Shown: positions 8,550 through 17,898, numbered from the stretch's first letter. The stretch is 64,000 nucleotides of DNA from MPNO01 sp965200535 (GCA_965200535.1 CBDAUF010000001.1:1674001-1738000); one strand, 5' to 3'. Notes: generated by a model from the sequence alone, not told the origin. Program-made: numbers and translations.

Positions 8550-9011
8550 ATGTTGCCCGCCCCGACCCTCCGCCGTGTCTGCGACATTGCCGCCGAACTG
8601 GGGCCGGTCCGCGAGATGGGCGCCGGACGCGGCGGCCGGCGCAGGATCATTCCCATCGTCGGGGGGCGGGTGACGGGGCCGGACATATCCGGGCGCATCC
8701 TCAATCTCGGCGCCGACTGGCAGACGGTCTTCGCCGGCGGGCTGGCCGAACTTGATACCCGCTACGTCATCGAGACCGACGACGGGGCGACGATCGAGGT
8801 CGTCAACTACGGCTTCCGCCACGGACCCGCGGACGTCATCGAACGCCTGACGGCCGGGGAGGACGTCCCGCCCGACGCCTATTACATGCGCACCCAGGCG
8901 CGGCTCGAGACTGGCGATCCGGAGTACCGCTGGGTCAACCGGACGCTCTTCGTCGGCACCGGCGCACGACAGAAATCGTCGGTCCGCATCTCGCTCTTCG
9001 CCGTCGAATAG
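8550..9011 (+). CDS. DUF3237 family protein
   Basis: A 153-residue DUF3237 protein, recognised by IPIVGGRVTGPDISGRILNLGADWQ-type N-terminal half and the C-terminal PEYRWVNRTLFVGTG. Members are small beta-barrel proteins found beside aromatic and acyl-CoA catabolic genes; no reaction is established to my knowledge. The ATG follows the CoA-ligase stop by 22 bp, with GAGAGAAAGG just before it, so it is co-transcribed with the ligase. Confidence 0.87.
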   Translation: MLPAPTLRRVCDIAAELGPVREMGAGRGGRRRIIPIVGGRVTGPDISGRILNLGADWQTVFAGGLAELDTRYVIETDDGATIEVVNYGFRHGPADVIERLTAGEDVPPDAYYMRTQARLETGDPEYRWVNRTLFVGTGARQKSSVRISLFAVE

Positions 9012-9093
9012 CCGGCCGCGCCCAGGCGGGGTCGATGGTTGCGGCCGCAACCGGATCGGTGCACCTTGCGCGCTCCCGCCGGAGCCCCGCATC

Positions 9094-10623
9094 ATGCCGC
9101 GACCGCCCAATATCCTGCTGATTACCTCTGACCAGCACCGCTGGGACTGCTTCGGGTTCGAGGGGCGGCGGATCAGGACACCGTATCTCGACCGGATGGC
9201 GGCGGCCGGAACCCGCTTTTCCGCCGCGATCACCCCCAACCTGGTGTGCCAGCCGGCGCGCGCGTCGATCCTCACCGGGCTTCTGCCGTTGAGCCACGGC
9301 GCCTACGACAACTTCGTGGACCTCGACGCAGGCACCGCGGAACGGGGCTGGGCGCGGCTGCTGGCGGACGCCGGCTACGCCAGCAAGTTCATCGGCAAGG
9401 GCCATTTCGGCGAGGATCCGAAGGCGACCCCCTACGGGGCGCCGGAGAGCCGCGAGCAGTCGGCCAGCTTTCCCGCGGACTGGTCGGGGCCCTACATGGG
9501 TTTCGACGATGTCGAACTGATGATCCTCGGCCACTGGCACACGTTCCTGCCGTGCGAGAAACCGCCGCGCGGCCATCATTTCGAGCGCTGGTTCTGGGGC
9601 CGCGGCGGCGGCGAGGCGTGGTCGCTGTGGTCGCGCGACCTGGGGCCGCCGTGCGAGGCCGCGCAGACCTGGTATTCCGCGCTCCCCGACCTCTGGCATT
9701 CGACGGCCTGGGTCACCGACCGCGCGGTCGCATTCCTCGACGAGCGCGGCCGCGATACGCCGTTCTGCCTTTGGGTCTCCTACCCCGATCCCCACCACCC
9801 GTTCGACTGTCCGGAGCCGTGGAGCCGGCTGCACGACGCGGACACGGTCGATATCTCGCGGACCCACGCGCGCGACCTCGACCGCCGGCCGTGGTGGCAC
9901 CGCGCAGCGCTCGAGAACGAGCCGCGCGGCCGCAGCGAGCGATCCCGCATCCTGCGCCGAGAATACAGCCGCATCGAGCCGCAGTCCGACCGGCAACTCG
10001 CCGAGATGACGGCCAACTACTATGGCGAGATCGCGTTCATCGACCACGGGGTCGGCCGCATCCTCGCCCGCCTCGAGGATCTCGGCCTCGCCGACGACAC
10101 GCTCACGGTGTTTACCGCCGACCACGGCGACCTGCTGGGCGACCACGGCCTCTATCTCAAGGGGCCGACGCCCTACGAGGGGCTGTTGCGCGTCGGGCTG
10201 ATCGCGGCCGGACCCGGGGTCGCCGCCGGGCGCGTGGTCCACGACCCGGTCTCGACCGTCGATCTCGCCGCGACATTCTGCGACTACGCCGGCATCGCCG
10301 CCCCGGAGGGCGCCCAAAGCCGGTCGCTCAGGCCGTTGATCGCGGGCACGGAAAGCCGCGATGCGGCCTACAGCGAGTGGAACCTGCACCCCAGCCGCGC
10401 CGGCGTGGAGCTGCAGCTCCGCACCGTCCGCACGGCGGGCGCGAAGTTGACCGTGGACCTTCTGTCCGGCGCGGGAGAAATGTACGATCTCGCCAATGAT
10501 CCGGACGAGATGGAAAATCTGTTCGACAACCCGGCCCGGCGCGGGTTGCGCGGCGATCTGATGGACCTGGTGCACGCCCGCCCCGGCCCGATCCTTTCCG
10601 TGTTCCCCGAACACCGGGAATGA
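9094..10623 (+). CDS. Type I sulfatase (alkaline-phosphatase superfamily)
   Basis: A 509-residue formylglycine-dependent sulfatase hydrolysing sulfate esters. The maturation motif C-x-P-x-R is CQPAR with the Cys at residue 52, inside LVCQPARASILTG. Metal ligands are seen in LLITSDQHRWD near the N-terminus and in TADHGDLLGDHG. No signal peptide is visible, so it is probably cytoplasmic and would need an anaerobic or FGE-type maturase encoded elsewhere. It precedes a MarR regulator by 6 bp and belongs to the ligase-DUF3237 transcription direction. A second, distant sulfatase is encoded 5 kb downstream. The substrate is unknown. Confidence 0.92.
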   Translation: MPRPPNILLITSDQHRWDCFGFEGRRIRTPYLDRMAAAGTRFSAAITPNLVCQPARASILTGLLPLSHGAYDNFVDLDAGTAERGWARLLADAGYASKFIGKGHFGEDPKATPYGAPESREQSASFPADWSGPYMGFDDVELMILGHWHTFLPCEKPPRGHHFERWFWGRGGGEAWSLWSRDLGPPCEAAQTWYSALPDLWHSTAWVTDRAVAFLDERGRDTPFCLWVSYPDPHHPFDCPEPWSRLHDADTVDISRTHARDLDRRPWWHRAALENEPRGRSERSRILRREYSRIEPQSDRQLAEMTANYYGEIAFIDHGVGRILARLEDLGLADDTLTVFTADHGDLLGDHGLYLKGPTPYEGLLRVGLIAAGPGVAAGRVVHDPVSTVDLAATFCDYAGIAAPEGAQSRSLRPLIAGTESRDAAYSEWNLHPSRAGVELQLRTVRTAGAKLTVDLLSGAGEMYDLANDPDEMENLFDNPARRGLRGDLMDLVHARPGPILSVFPEHRE

Positions 10624-10629
10624 CCGGCC

Positions 10630-11139
10630 GTGCCGACGCGCAGGCCTGACGGGCGCGCCGGCGGCGCCGGCGCCGCCGGTTACGACCTCAACCTTGTGAC
10701 GGCCTTCAGGCTGTCGGCGCTGTCCAACCGCCTGAGCCTGTGGGCCGCGCGAACCTATCGCCGGGAGTTCGGCATCGCCGTGCTGGAATGGCGCGTGCTC
10801 GCCAGCCTGGCGGCGCTGGGGCCGGCGACGGCGCGGGATGTCGCCGAATTCGCGGTCCTCGACAAGAGCAACGTCAGCCGCGCCGTCGGGCGTCTGGCGG
10901 CGCGCGGGCTGATCGGGCAGGCCGACCATCCCGGCGACCGCCGGGCCAGGATCCTGACACTGACCCGCAAAGGCAGGGCGCTGCACCGGAAGATCGCCGC
11001 GCGCTCCCGCGCGCGCGAGGAAGCCCTGTTCCGCGACTTCACCGGAGCCGAACGCAGGCGCTTCGCGGCGTCCCTCGGCCGGCTGGACGAACGCGCCCGC
11101 GACCTGCTCGAGGCCGACGGCGGGACGGACGCACCGTGA
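10630..11139 (+). CDS. MarR family transcriptional regulator
   Basis: A 169-residue winged-helix MarR-type repressor: dimerisation helices, the recognition helix around LDKSNVSRAVGRLAARGLI, and the wing DRRARILTLTRKG. Such regulators usually sense small aromatic or phenolic ligands and control adjacent catabolic genes, so it is a good candidate for the switch of the sulfatase/ligase/transporter region. A GTG start lies 6 bp after the sulfatase stop, and the MBL gene overlaps its stop by four bases. Confidence 0.92.
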   Translation: MPTRRPDGRAGGAGAAGYDLNLVTAFRLSALSNRLSLWAARTYRREFGIAVLEWRVLASLAALGPATARDVAEFAVLDKSNVSRAVGRLAARGLIGQADHPGDRRARILTLTRKGRALHRKIAARSRAREEALFRDFTGAERRRFAASLGRLDERARDLLEADGGTDAP

Positions 11140-12023
11140 AGGTGGTTCTCCTCGGCACCGGGACCCCGGCGCCGTCGCTGAAGCGAGCGAGCGCCAGCTA
11201 CCTGGTCGATCTCGGGACGAGCGTCGTCGCGTTCGACTTCGGCCCCGGCGCCTATCACCGGATGATGGAGGCGGGATACCGCGCCACCGACATCACGGAC
11301 CTCGCGTTCTCGCACCTTCATTACGACCACTGCCTCGACTACGCGCGGCTGGTGATGACGCGCTGGGACCAGGGCGCCGGGCAGATCCCGGAACTCAACG
11401 TCTACGGCCCGGCGCATACCGCCCGGATGACCCGCCTCCTGTTCGCCGCCGACGGCGTGTTCGGCCCCGACATCGAGGCGCGGACCACCCACGAACCGAG
11501 CCTGCAGGTGTTCGAATCGCGCGGCGGCGTCCGCCCGCGCCTCCGCCCCGCCCCGGCGGTGCGCGAGATCGGCAGCGGCGATACCGTCGAGGGGAACGGC
11601 TGGACGCTGAGGGCGGTCGGCGTCCCGCACGCCCAGCCGGTCCTCGAATGCCTCGGTTTCCGCCTCGACGCGCCGGCCGGCTCGTTCGCCTATTCGGGCG
11701 ATGCCGGCCCGTCGCGGGCCTTCGCCCGGCTCGCCGCGGGGGCGGACATTCTGGTCCACATGGCCTACCAGATCTCCGGCACCGCGCCCGGCCCCGAATG
11801 GACCCGCGGCGCGGCCGGGCATCTGGAAGCGGCCCGCGCCGCGGCCGACGCCGGGGCGCGGACCCTGGTGGTGAGCCATCTCTCCGGCCAGATGGATGCG
11901 CCGGGCGTCCGCGAACGTCTGATCGCGGAGATGGCCGGGGTCTACGGCGGCAACATCGTGTGGGGCGAGGACCTGATGCGGGTTCCTGTCGAGCCGCCCG
12001 CCGCGCAGCGTCATACCGGCTGA
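11136..12023 (+). CDS. MBL-fold metal-dependent hydrolase (RNase Z/arylsulfatase-like group)
   Basis: A 295-residue metallo-beta-lactamase-fold hydrolase. The zinc motif H-x-H-x-D-H is SHLHYDH at residues 60-65, with later ligands in GVPHAQP, SGDAGPS and VVSHLSGQ. The N-terminal LLGTGTPAPS and overall layout are those of the ribonuclease Z-like/lactonase branch rather than beta-lactamases. GTG 11136 overlaps the MarR stop (GTGA), so the two are coupled. Likely a hydrolase of an ester or lactone in the local pathway; specificity cannot be inferred. Confidence 0.88.
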   Translation: MKVVLLGTGTPAPSLKRASASYLVDLGTSVVAFDFGPGAYHRMMEAGYRATDITDLAFSHLHYDHCLDYARLVMTRWDQGAGQIPELNVYGPAHTARMTRLLFAADGVFGPDIEARTTHEPSLQVFESRGGVRPRLRPAPAVREIGSGDTVEGNGWTLRAVGVPHAQPVLECLGFRLDAPAGSFAYSGDAGPSRAFARLAAGADILVHMAYQISGTAPGPEWTRGAAGHLEAARAAADAGARTLVVSHLSGQMDAPGVRERLIAEMAGVYGGNIVWGEDLMRVPVEPPAAQRHTG

Positions 12024-12111
12024 GGCCGACGCGTCGATTGCCGCGGTCCGCGCATGAGTGATAAGGTTGCGGAAACAACTAAACGAACGTCGCACTGGCA
12101 GGAGACGGAAG

Positions 12112-13068
12112 ATGAAATTCAAGTCGTTGGGAGCATCCGCAGCCGCGTTCGGCGTCGCCGCGGTCCTCGCCGCCGCGCCGGCGGCGGCGGAATGGAAACC
12201 CGCGGGTCCGGTCAACCTGATGATCGCATTCACCGCGGGCGGCGGCGCCGATACCCAGGCGCGCCTGATCGCCGCCGCGCTGGAGAAGGGCAAGGGCTGG
12301 AAGATCATCCCGCAGAACGTCACCGGCAAGGGCGGAGCGGTGATGGCGCGCAAGCTGAAGACCCAACCCAACGACGGCTTGACCGTCGGCATCGCCGTCA
12401 CCGAGACCTTCGGCTACAACATGCTCGCCCACAAGAAGGCGGGATACGCGACCGACGATTTCACCTTCGTCACGACCACGGCGGGGTCGCAGATGGGCAT
12501 CGTCGCCAAGACCGGCCGCGGGTGGAAAACGATCGCCGACGTCGCCGCGGCGGCGAAGGGGGGCGCCGAGATCAAGCTCGGTGCGATGAGCGCCAAGCTG
12601 GCCGACGTCGCCTGGATCGTCCAGCAGAAGTTCGGCGTGAAGTTCAACACCGTGATGTTCCGGGGCGGCCGCGCGGTGGTCAACGCAGTCACCGCAGGCG
12701 ACGTCGATATCGGCTGGGCCGCCGGCATCCAGAACAAGGCCGTCCGGGCCGGCGATCTGGTCAATCTGGTGTCGGGCGAGGCTTCCCGGCTCAAGATCTC
12801 CCCCGACGCCCCGACCCTTCGCGAACTGGGCATTCCCTATGAGGCGGGTGCGAAGTTCTTGATCGTCGCGCCGAAGGGTATTCCGGCCGAGGCCCGCAAG
12901 GGCATCGCCGCCGCCGTCGCCGGGGTCCTGACCGACAAATCGACCAAGGCGGCCCAGTTCGTCCAGCGCGCCTTCGGCGGGCCGGTGCTGATCTCCGGCG
13001 CGGCGCTCGAAAAGCTGATTGCCGACGGCATCTCGGGCTCGAAGAAGCTGATGGCTGCCACCCAGTAG
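12112..13068 (+). CDS. tctC: Tripartite tricarboxylate transporter substrate-binding protein (TctC/Bug)
   Basis: Periplasmic substrate-binding subunit (318 aa) of a TTT family secondary transporter for organic acids. A Sec signal peptide is visible (K-F-K-S, hydrophobic core, cleavage after APAAA), followed by the Bug-family opening PVNLMIAFTAGGGADTQAR, where the loop binds carboxylates. ATG 12112 is chosen over an in-frame upstream ATG at 12058 because the signal peptide starts there and GGAGACGG precedes it. It is followed by the TctB and TctA genes. The ligand cannot be predicted; context suggests a sulfated or aromatic acid. Confidence 0.92.
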   Translation: MKFKSLGASAAAFGVAAVLAAAPAAAEWKPAGPVNLMIAFTAGGGADTQARLIAAALEKGKGWKIIPQNVTGKGGAVMARKLKTQPNDGLTVGIAVTETFGYNMLAHKKAGYATDDFTFVTTTAGSQMGIVAKTGRGWKTIADVAAAAKGGAEIKLGAMSAKLADVAWIVQQKFGVKFNTVMFRGGRAVVNAVTAGDVDIGWAAGIQNKAVRAGDLVNLVSGEASRLKISPDAPTLRELGIPYEAGAKFLIVAPKGIPAEARKGIAAAVAGVLTDKSTKAAQFVQRAFGGPVLISGAALEKLIADGISGSKKLMAATQ

Positions 13069-13114
13069 GCGGGCCCGGCCCCGGCGGAAACCGGCCGGCG
13101 GCCGCGGCGCGGGT

Positions 13115-13684
13115 ATGCGCGCCGACCCCTGGTCGCTGGGCGCGGCGGCGGCGGTCGCGGCGGTCGCGCTGGCGACCTTGGGCGTCTGGATCCCCGCCGA
13201 CATCGAAAGCGGCGTCGTCGAGACCTTCCGGCGGCGCACCGTCATCGGCGACGCCCTAGCGCCGACCGCTGCGGCGGTCGGCATGGTCGCGGCGGCGGGG
13301 CTTCTCGCCGCTTCCGAGATCCTGCGCCCGCGCCGGACCGCGGCGCCGTTCGACCGGCACAGTATCCTGTTCGTCGTCCGCACGGCGGCGGCGATCATCT
13401 TCGGGCTCGCCCTGATGAGATACACCGGTCCGCTCGCGGTCGACGCTGTCAACGCGGCCGGCGGCGATATCGGCAGCTACCGCACGCTGCGCGACACGGT
13501 TCCCTACAAGTATCTCGGCTACCTCCTCGGCGGCGTGGTCATGGCGGGCGGCATGATCGCGGTGGTGGAGCAGCGGCTGACGCGCGGCGCAGCGGCCGTT
13601 TCGGTGCTGGCGACGGCGATCCTCATCATCCTTTACGACCTGCCGTTCGACGATCTGCTGCTGCCGCCCAACGGCGACCAGTGA
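13115..13684 (+). CDS. tctB: TTT transporter small membrane subunit TctB
   Basis: A 189-residue poorly conserved membrane protein with four predicted hydrophobic segments (about residues 6-25, 50-68, 85-105 and 125-175), in the fixed place between TctC and TctA. It helps form the inner-membrane part of the transporter. Its TGA stop overlaps the GTG start of tctA (GTGA). Identification rests on position and topology more than on motifs. Confidence 0.82.
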   Translation: MRADPWSLGAAAAVAAVALATLGVWIPADIESGVVETFRRRTVIGDALAPTAAAVGMVAAAGLLAASEILRPRRTAAPFDRHSILFVVRTAAAIIFGLALMRYTGPLAVDAVNAAGGDIGSYRTLRDTVPYKYLGYLLGGVVMAGGMIAVVEQRLTRGAAAVSVLATAILIILYDLPFDDLLLPPNGDQ

Positions 13685-15282
13685 CCGGGATGCTCGACCA
13701 TGTCTGGCTCGGGGTCGCCGCGGTGTTCGCCGGGCCCCCGGTCGCCAGCGTCTTCGGCCTGCCGATCTCGATCACCGTGGTCATGGTGGTCCTCGGCTTT
13801 CTCGGCGGGATCGTGGTGGGCGCCACGCCCGGCCTCGGCGGGCCGTTCGCCATGGCGATCTCGCTGCCGATCCTGATCTCCGTCTTCGGCTTCAATGCCG
13901 ATGCCCTCCTGCCGGTGCTCGGCTTCATGATCGGGATCATGAAGGGCGCGACGGTGGGCGGCGCGGTGCCGGCGATCCTGTTCAACACCCCCGGAACGCC
14001 GGACTCGCTGATGACCACGCTCGACGGTTTCCCGATGACGCGGAAGGGCGAGGCCGGCAAGGCGCTCAGGATCGCCCATTTCTCGTCCGCCTCGGGGGAC
14101 ACGTTTTCCGATCTGGTCCTCTTCACCTGCGCGCCGTTCCTGGCGATCGCCGTCGAAGCCTATCTGGACTTCCCGGAAAAGGCCGCGCTGATCGTCCTGT
14201 CGCTCGCCTTCGTCTCCGCGGTGGTGGGAGACTCGGTGTGGAAGGGCGTCCTCGCCGCGCTGTTCGGCATGTTCGTCGCCTTCGTCGGCACCGGGGAGGA
14301 CCACCATCCGCGCCTCTCGCTCGGCACCGATGCGCTGGCCGGCGGGCTGCCGCTGATCGGCGTCGTCCTCGGCGTGCTGATCGTCGGCGAGGTCTTCGCG
14401 GCGCTCGAGGACATGTGGCGCGAGAAGCGCGCGACCGATGCGATCGCCGCGCCGCCGGCCGCCGGCGAAAACCGGCTGCGCCTCGCCGACCTGCGGCGCA
14501 TCATGCCCTTCGTCGGCATGTCGGCCTGCATCGGCACCGCGATCGGCGCCCTGCCCGGAATCGGATCGACCCTGGCGGCGACCCTCGGCTACGCCACCGG
14601 CCGCAGGCTGCACCGGGGCGGCGTGCCGTTCGGCGAGGGCGCGCCCCAGGGGGTGGCGGCGACCGAGGCGGCCAACAGCGCGGTCTCCGGCGCCAACCTG
14701 ATCCCCGTCCTGTCGCTCGGCATCCCGGGCAACGTCGCCGCCGTCTTCATCATCCTGGCGACGGAGACCATCAGCGGCTTCAACCCCGGCCCCTCGGTGT
14801 TCCGCCTGACCCCGGGCGAGATCAACAGCGAGATGGTCATCGCCTTCGGCCTGTTCACGACGATGGTCTTCGCCAACCTGCTCAACTGGACGGTGGGCGG
14901 TGTGTTCATGCGTTCCATGGGGATCATGGTGCGGATCCCCAAGCAGCGCCTGCTGCCGATCGTGCTGTTGCTGACGCTGACCGCGATCTACGCGCAGCGC
15001 CCGGAGATGCTGGCGATCTACATCACCCTGTTCTTCGGCCTCGTCGGCTACCTGATGCGGAAGTTCCGCTTCTCGGTCCTGCCCTTCGTGATCGGCTTCA
15101 TCCTCGCCAACAATCTCGAGGAGGCGGTCCGCCAGGCGTTTTCGGCGACCGGCGCCGATCCCTGGTTCCTGCTGTCGAGCCCGATCTCGATTGCCTTCAT
15201 GGTTCTCGCGGCCCTGGTCGTCGTCTTCTTTGCCCGCGGCCGCGGCGGGCGCCCATCGCAAGGAGGCCGGCGTGGCGCCTGA
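13681..15282 (+). CDS. tctA: TTT transporter large permease subunit TctA
   Basis: A 533-residue multi-pass permease with about 12 membrane segments. The TctA signature glycine-rich stretch GATPGLGGPFAMAISLP near residues 44-60 and its internal repeat counterpart GALPGIGSTLAATLGY in the second half are both present. It drives proton- or sodium-coupled uptake of the ligand delivered by TctC. Its end overlaps the start of the second sulfatase by 11 bases, which ties the transporter and the sulfatase into one operon. Confidence 0.93.
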   Translation: MTGMLDHVWLGVAAVFAGPPVASVFGLPISITVVMVVLGFLGGIVVGATPGLGGPFAMAISLPILISVFGFNADALLPVLGFMIGIMKGATVGGAVPAILFNTPGTPDSLMTTLDGFPMTRKGEAGKALRIAHFSSASGDTFSDLVLFTCAPFLAIAVEAYLDFPEKAALIVLSLAFVSAVVGDSVWKGVLAALFGMFVAFVGTGEDHHPRLSLGTDALAGGLPLIGVVLGVLIVGEVFAALEDMWREKRATDAIAAPPAAGENRLRLADLRRIMPFVGMSACIGTAIGALPGIGSTLAATLGYATGRRLHRGGVPFGEGAPQGVAATEAANSAVSGANLIPVLSLGIPGNVAAVFIILATETISGFNPGPSVFRLTPGEINSEMVIAFGLFTTMVFANLLNWTVGGVFMRSMGIMVRIPKQRLLPIVLLLTLTAIYAQRPEMLAIYITLFFGLVGYLMRKFRFSVLPFVIGFILANNLEEAVRQAFSATGADPWFLLSSPISIAFMVLAALVVVFFARGRGGRPSQGGRRGA

Positions 15283-16732
15283 CGGTCGCAATCTCCTGTT
15301 CATCATGTCCGACGAGCACAACCCGAAGATGCTCGGCTGCTGCGGGCACGGCATCGTGCGGACCCCCAACCTCGACCGGCTGGCGGAACGGGGCACCCGG
15401 TTTTCCGCTGCCTACACCGATTCGCCGATCTGCATACCGGCGCGCGCCGCCTTCGCCACCGGCCGGCGGGTCCACGAGACCCGTTACTGGGACAACGCCA
15501 TGCCCTACGACGGCGCCGTCCCGGGCTGGGGCCACCGGTTGCAGCGCGAGGGCCGCCGCGTCGAGGCGATCGGCAAGCTCCACTACCGCGGCGCCGACAT
15601 CGATTCCGGCTTTGACCGGCAGATCGAGCCGATGCATGTCATGGACGGCGTCGGCCAGGTGTGGGGCTCGGTCCGCGACCCGCTGCCGCCGGCCCGCCCG
15701 GCGCGGATGCTGGACCGCATCGGGCCGGGAGAATCGAGCTACAACCGCTACGACCGGACCATCGCCGACCGCGCGAAGGCGTGGCTCGTCGATGCGGCGC
15801 GGCGCGGCGGGGACACACCCTGGGTGCTCTATGTCGGGTTCGTCGCGCCCCATTTCCCGCTGGTGGTGCCGCCGGCATGGTACGACCTCTATCCGCTGGA
15901 CCGCCTGCCGGAGCGCAAGCTCGATCCGGCAAAGGGCCATCTCCGCCATCCCTGGGTGCAGCGCATGGACGACTTCCAGCAGGTCGACCGCAACCTGACT
16001 CCGGAAGACCGGCGGAAAGCGGTGGCGGCCTATTTCGGCCTGTGCACCTGGCTCGATTCGCTCATCGGCGAGGTGCTCGACACGCTCGAGGCAACCGGAT
16101 TGGCCGCGACCACCCGCGTCGTCTACACCAGCGACCACGGCGACAATGTCGGCGCGCGCGGGCTCTGGGGAAAGTCCAACATGTACGAGGAATCGGCCGG
16201 GATTCCGCTGATCTTCGCCGGCGCGGACATCGCCGCCGGCCAAGTGTGCGAGACGCCGGTCACCCTGCTCGACGCCTACCCCACCATTCTCGCGGCAACC
16301 GGCCTCGCGCCGACGGAAGAGGAGACGGGGCTGCCGGGGCGCTCGTGGTTCGACATCGCCGCCGCGCCGTACGACCCGCGCCGCGTGGCGTTCAGCGAAT
16401 ATCATGCCGCGGCGTCGCCGAGCGGTGCGTTCATGGTCCGCCGGGGGGCGCACAAGCTGATCTACTATGTCGGCTACGAGGCGGAGCTGTTCGATCTCGC
16501 CGCCGATCCGGAAGAGACCGTCAACCTCGCCTCCCTCGACTCCCGCCGCGCAGCCGCCGCCGAGTACGAGGCGATCCTTCGCGCCATCTGCGATCCGGAG
16601 CGGGTCGACCGGATGGCCAAGGACGACCAGAACGCGCTGGTCGCGCGTTTCGGCGGACCGGAGGCGGCGTTCCGCACAGGCACCCCCGGGGCGACGCCGG
16701 CGCCCGGATCCCCCGCAGGGGCGGCGCCGTGA
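15272..16732 (+). CDS. Type I sulfatase, second copy
   Basis: A 486-residue formylglycine-dependent sulfatase with CIPAR (Cys at residue 54) as maturation motif and metal ligands in LFIMSDEHNPK and YTSDHGDNVGARG. GTG 15272 is chosen because a perfect AGGAGG lies at 15261-15266 and homology begins immediately. The second metal-site motif reads SDHGDNVG rather than the DHGDLLGDHG of the first sulfatase, so the two are not recent duplicates; choline-sulfatase-like members share this layout, but the substrate is open. It overlaps tctA upstream and the MetE-like gene downstream. No signal peptide is visible, consistent with hydrolysis after uptake. Confidence 0.92.
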   Translation: MAPDGRNLLFIMSDEHNPKMLGCCGHGIVRTPNLDRLAERGTRFSAAYTDSPICIPARAAFATGRRVHETRYWDNAMPYDGAVPGWGHRLQREGRRVEAIGKLHYRGADIDSGFDRQIEPMHVMDGVGQVWGSVRDPLPPARPARMLDRIGPGESSYNRYDRTIADRAKAWLVDAARRGGDTPWVLYVGFVAPHFPLVVPPAWYDLYPLDRLPERKLDPAKGHLRHPWVQRMDDFQQVDRNLTPEDRRKAVAAYFGLCTWLDSLIGEVLDTLEATGLAATTRVVYTSDHGDNVGARGLWGKSNMYEESAGIPLIFAGADIAAGQVCETPVTLLDAYPTILAATGLAPTEEETGLPGRSWFDIAAAPYDPRRVAFSEYHAAASPSGAFMVRRGAHKLIYYVGYEAELFDLAADPEETVNLASLDSRRAAAAEYEAILRAICDPERVDRMAKDDQNALVARFGGPEAAFRTGTPGATPAPGSPAGAAP

Positions 16733-17898
16733 GGACCGGCGGCGAACGGATACTGACCACCCACGTCGGGAGCCTGCCGCGGCCGGCGCCGCTCATGGAC
16801 ATCCTCGAGGCCCGGGACAAGGGGTTCGACTTCCGCACCGACGACCTCGACCGCGAGACGTCCGGCGCGGTTGCAGAAGCCGTCCGCGCGCAGGTCGATG
16901 CCGGGATCGACATCGTCAGCGACGGAGAGATGAGCAAGTACTCCTATACGGTGTACGTGAAGCACCGGCTCGACGGTGTGGTCGGCGGCGACGACGGCGG
17001 GGAACGTGCGGCCGCCGCCGGCGGCCCCGCCGATATGGACGATCATCCGGGCTACGCGGCGTGGCGGCAGGAACTGCGCGACATGCCGATGACCCGCTTC
17101 CAGCCGCCGCGCTGCGTCGGCCCGGTGTCCTACGGGGACCCGGCGCCGCTGGCCGTCGATCTCGCCAACCTGCGCGCGGCGGCGGAGGCCTGCGGTCCCG
17201 CGGAATGCTTCATGAACGCGGCGTCTCCCGGGGTCCTGCCGCTGTTCATCGAGGACGCGCATTACGGCGACGAGGACCGGTTCGTGGCCGACCTCGCGGA
17301 GGCCATGCGCAGCGAGTACGAGGCGATCCACGCCGCCGGCTTCATCCTCCAGATCGATTGCCCCGACCTCGCGATGGGCCGGCACATCCGCTACCGGCAC
17401 CTGTCGGACGCAGGGTTCCTCAGGATCGTCGAACGCAATATCGAGGCGCTCAACGCCGCGACCGCCAATATCCCGCGCGAGGCGATGCGCATACACGTCT
17501 GCTGGGGCAACTATCCCGGCCCGCACACGCACGACATCGCGGTCTCGAAGATTTTCGATACCCTGTTCAGGGGACGGCCGCAGGCGATCCTCTTCGAGGG
17601 AGCCAACCCGCGCCACGACCACGAGTGGCGGGACTGGCAGGACGCCCCGATCCCCGACGACACGATCCTCGTTCCCGGCGTCATCGATTCGACCAACAAC
17701 TTCGTCGAGCATCCGCGCCTCGTCGCACAGCGGATCCGGCGCTACGCCGCGATCGTCGGCCGCGACCGGGTGATCGCCGGCACCGACTGCGGCTTTTCCA
17801 CCGTCGCCGGCATGATCCGGGTCTACCCGTCGATCGTCTGGGCGAAGCTGGCGGCGCTGGCCGAAGGGGCCCGGATCGCGGGCGGCGCGCGCGGCTGA
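16729..17898 (+). CDS. MetE/EaCoMT-like zinc methyl- or alkyltransferase, second intact copy
   Basis: A 389-residue homologue of the 2169 gene. It has the opening ERILTTHVGSLPRP, the putative zinc ligands in IHVCWGNYPGPH and GTDCGFST, and GANPRHDHEWRDW. GTG 16729 overlaps the sulfatase stop (GTGA), so it is the last gene of the tct-sulfatase operon. Coupling of a sulfatase and transporter to a zinc alkyltransferase suggests that the substrate carries a methyl or alkyl group that is removed after desulfation. This is inference; homologues are widely annotated as methionine synthase II without proof. Confidence 0.83.
   Translation: MRTGGERILTTHVGSLPRPAPLMDILEARDKGFDFRTDDLDRETSGAVAEAVRAQVDAGIDIVSDGEMSKYSYTVYVKHRLDGVVGGDDGGERAAAAGGPADMDDHPGYAAWRQELRDMPMTRFQPPRCVGPVSYGDPAPLAVDLANLRAAAEACGPAECFMNAASPGVLPLFIEDAHYGDEDRFVADLAEAMRSEYEAIHAAGFILQIDCPDLAMGRHIRYRHLSDAGFLRIVERNIEALNAATANIPREAMRIHVCWGNYPGPHTHDIAVSKIFDTLFRGRPQAILFEGANPRHDHEWRDWQDAPIPDDTILVPGVIDSTNNFVEHPRLVAQRIRRYAAIVGRDRVIAGTDCGFSTVAGMIRVYPSIVWAKLAALAEGARIAGGARG

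Noticed and set aside
12037..12065. Promoter TTGCCG/GATAAG before tctC
   Set aside because: Spacing and match are too weak to list as a feature.
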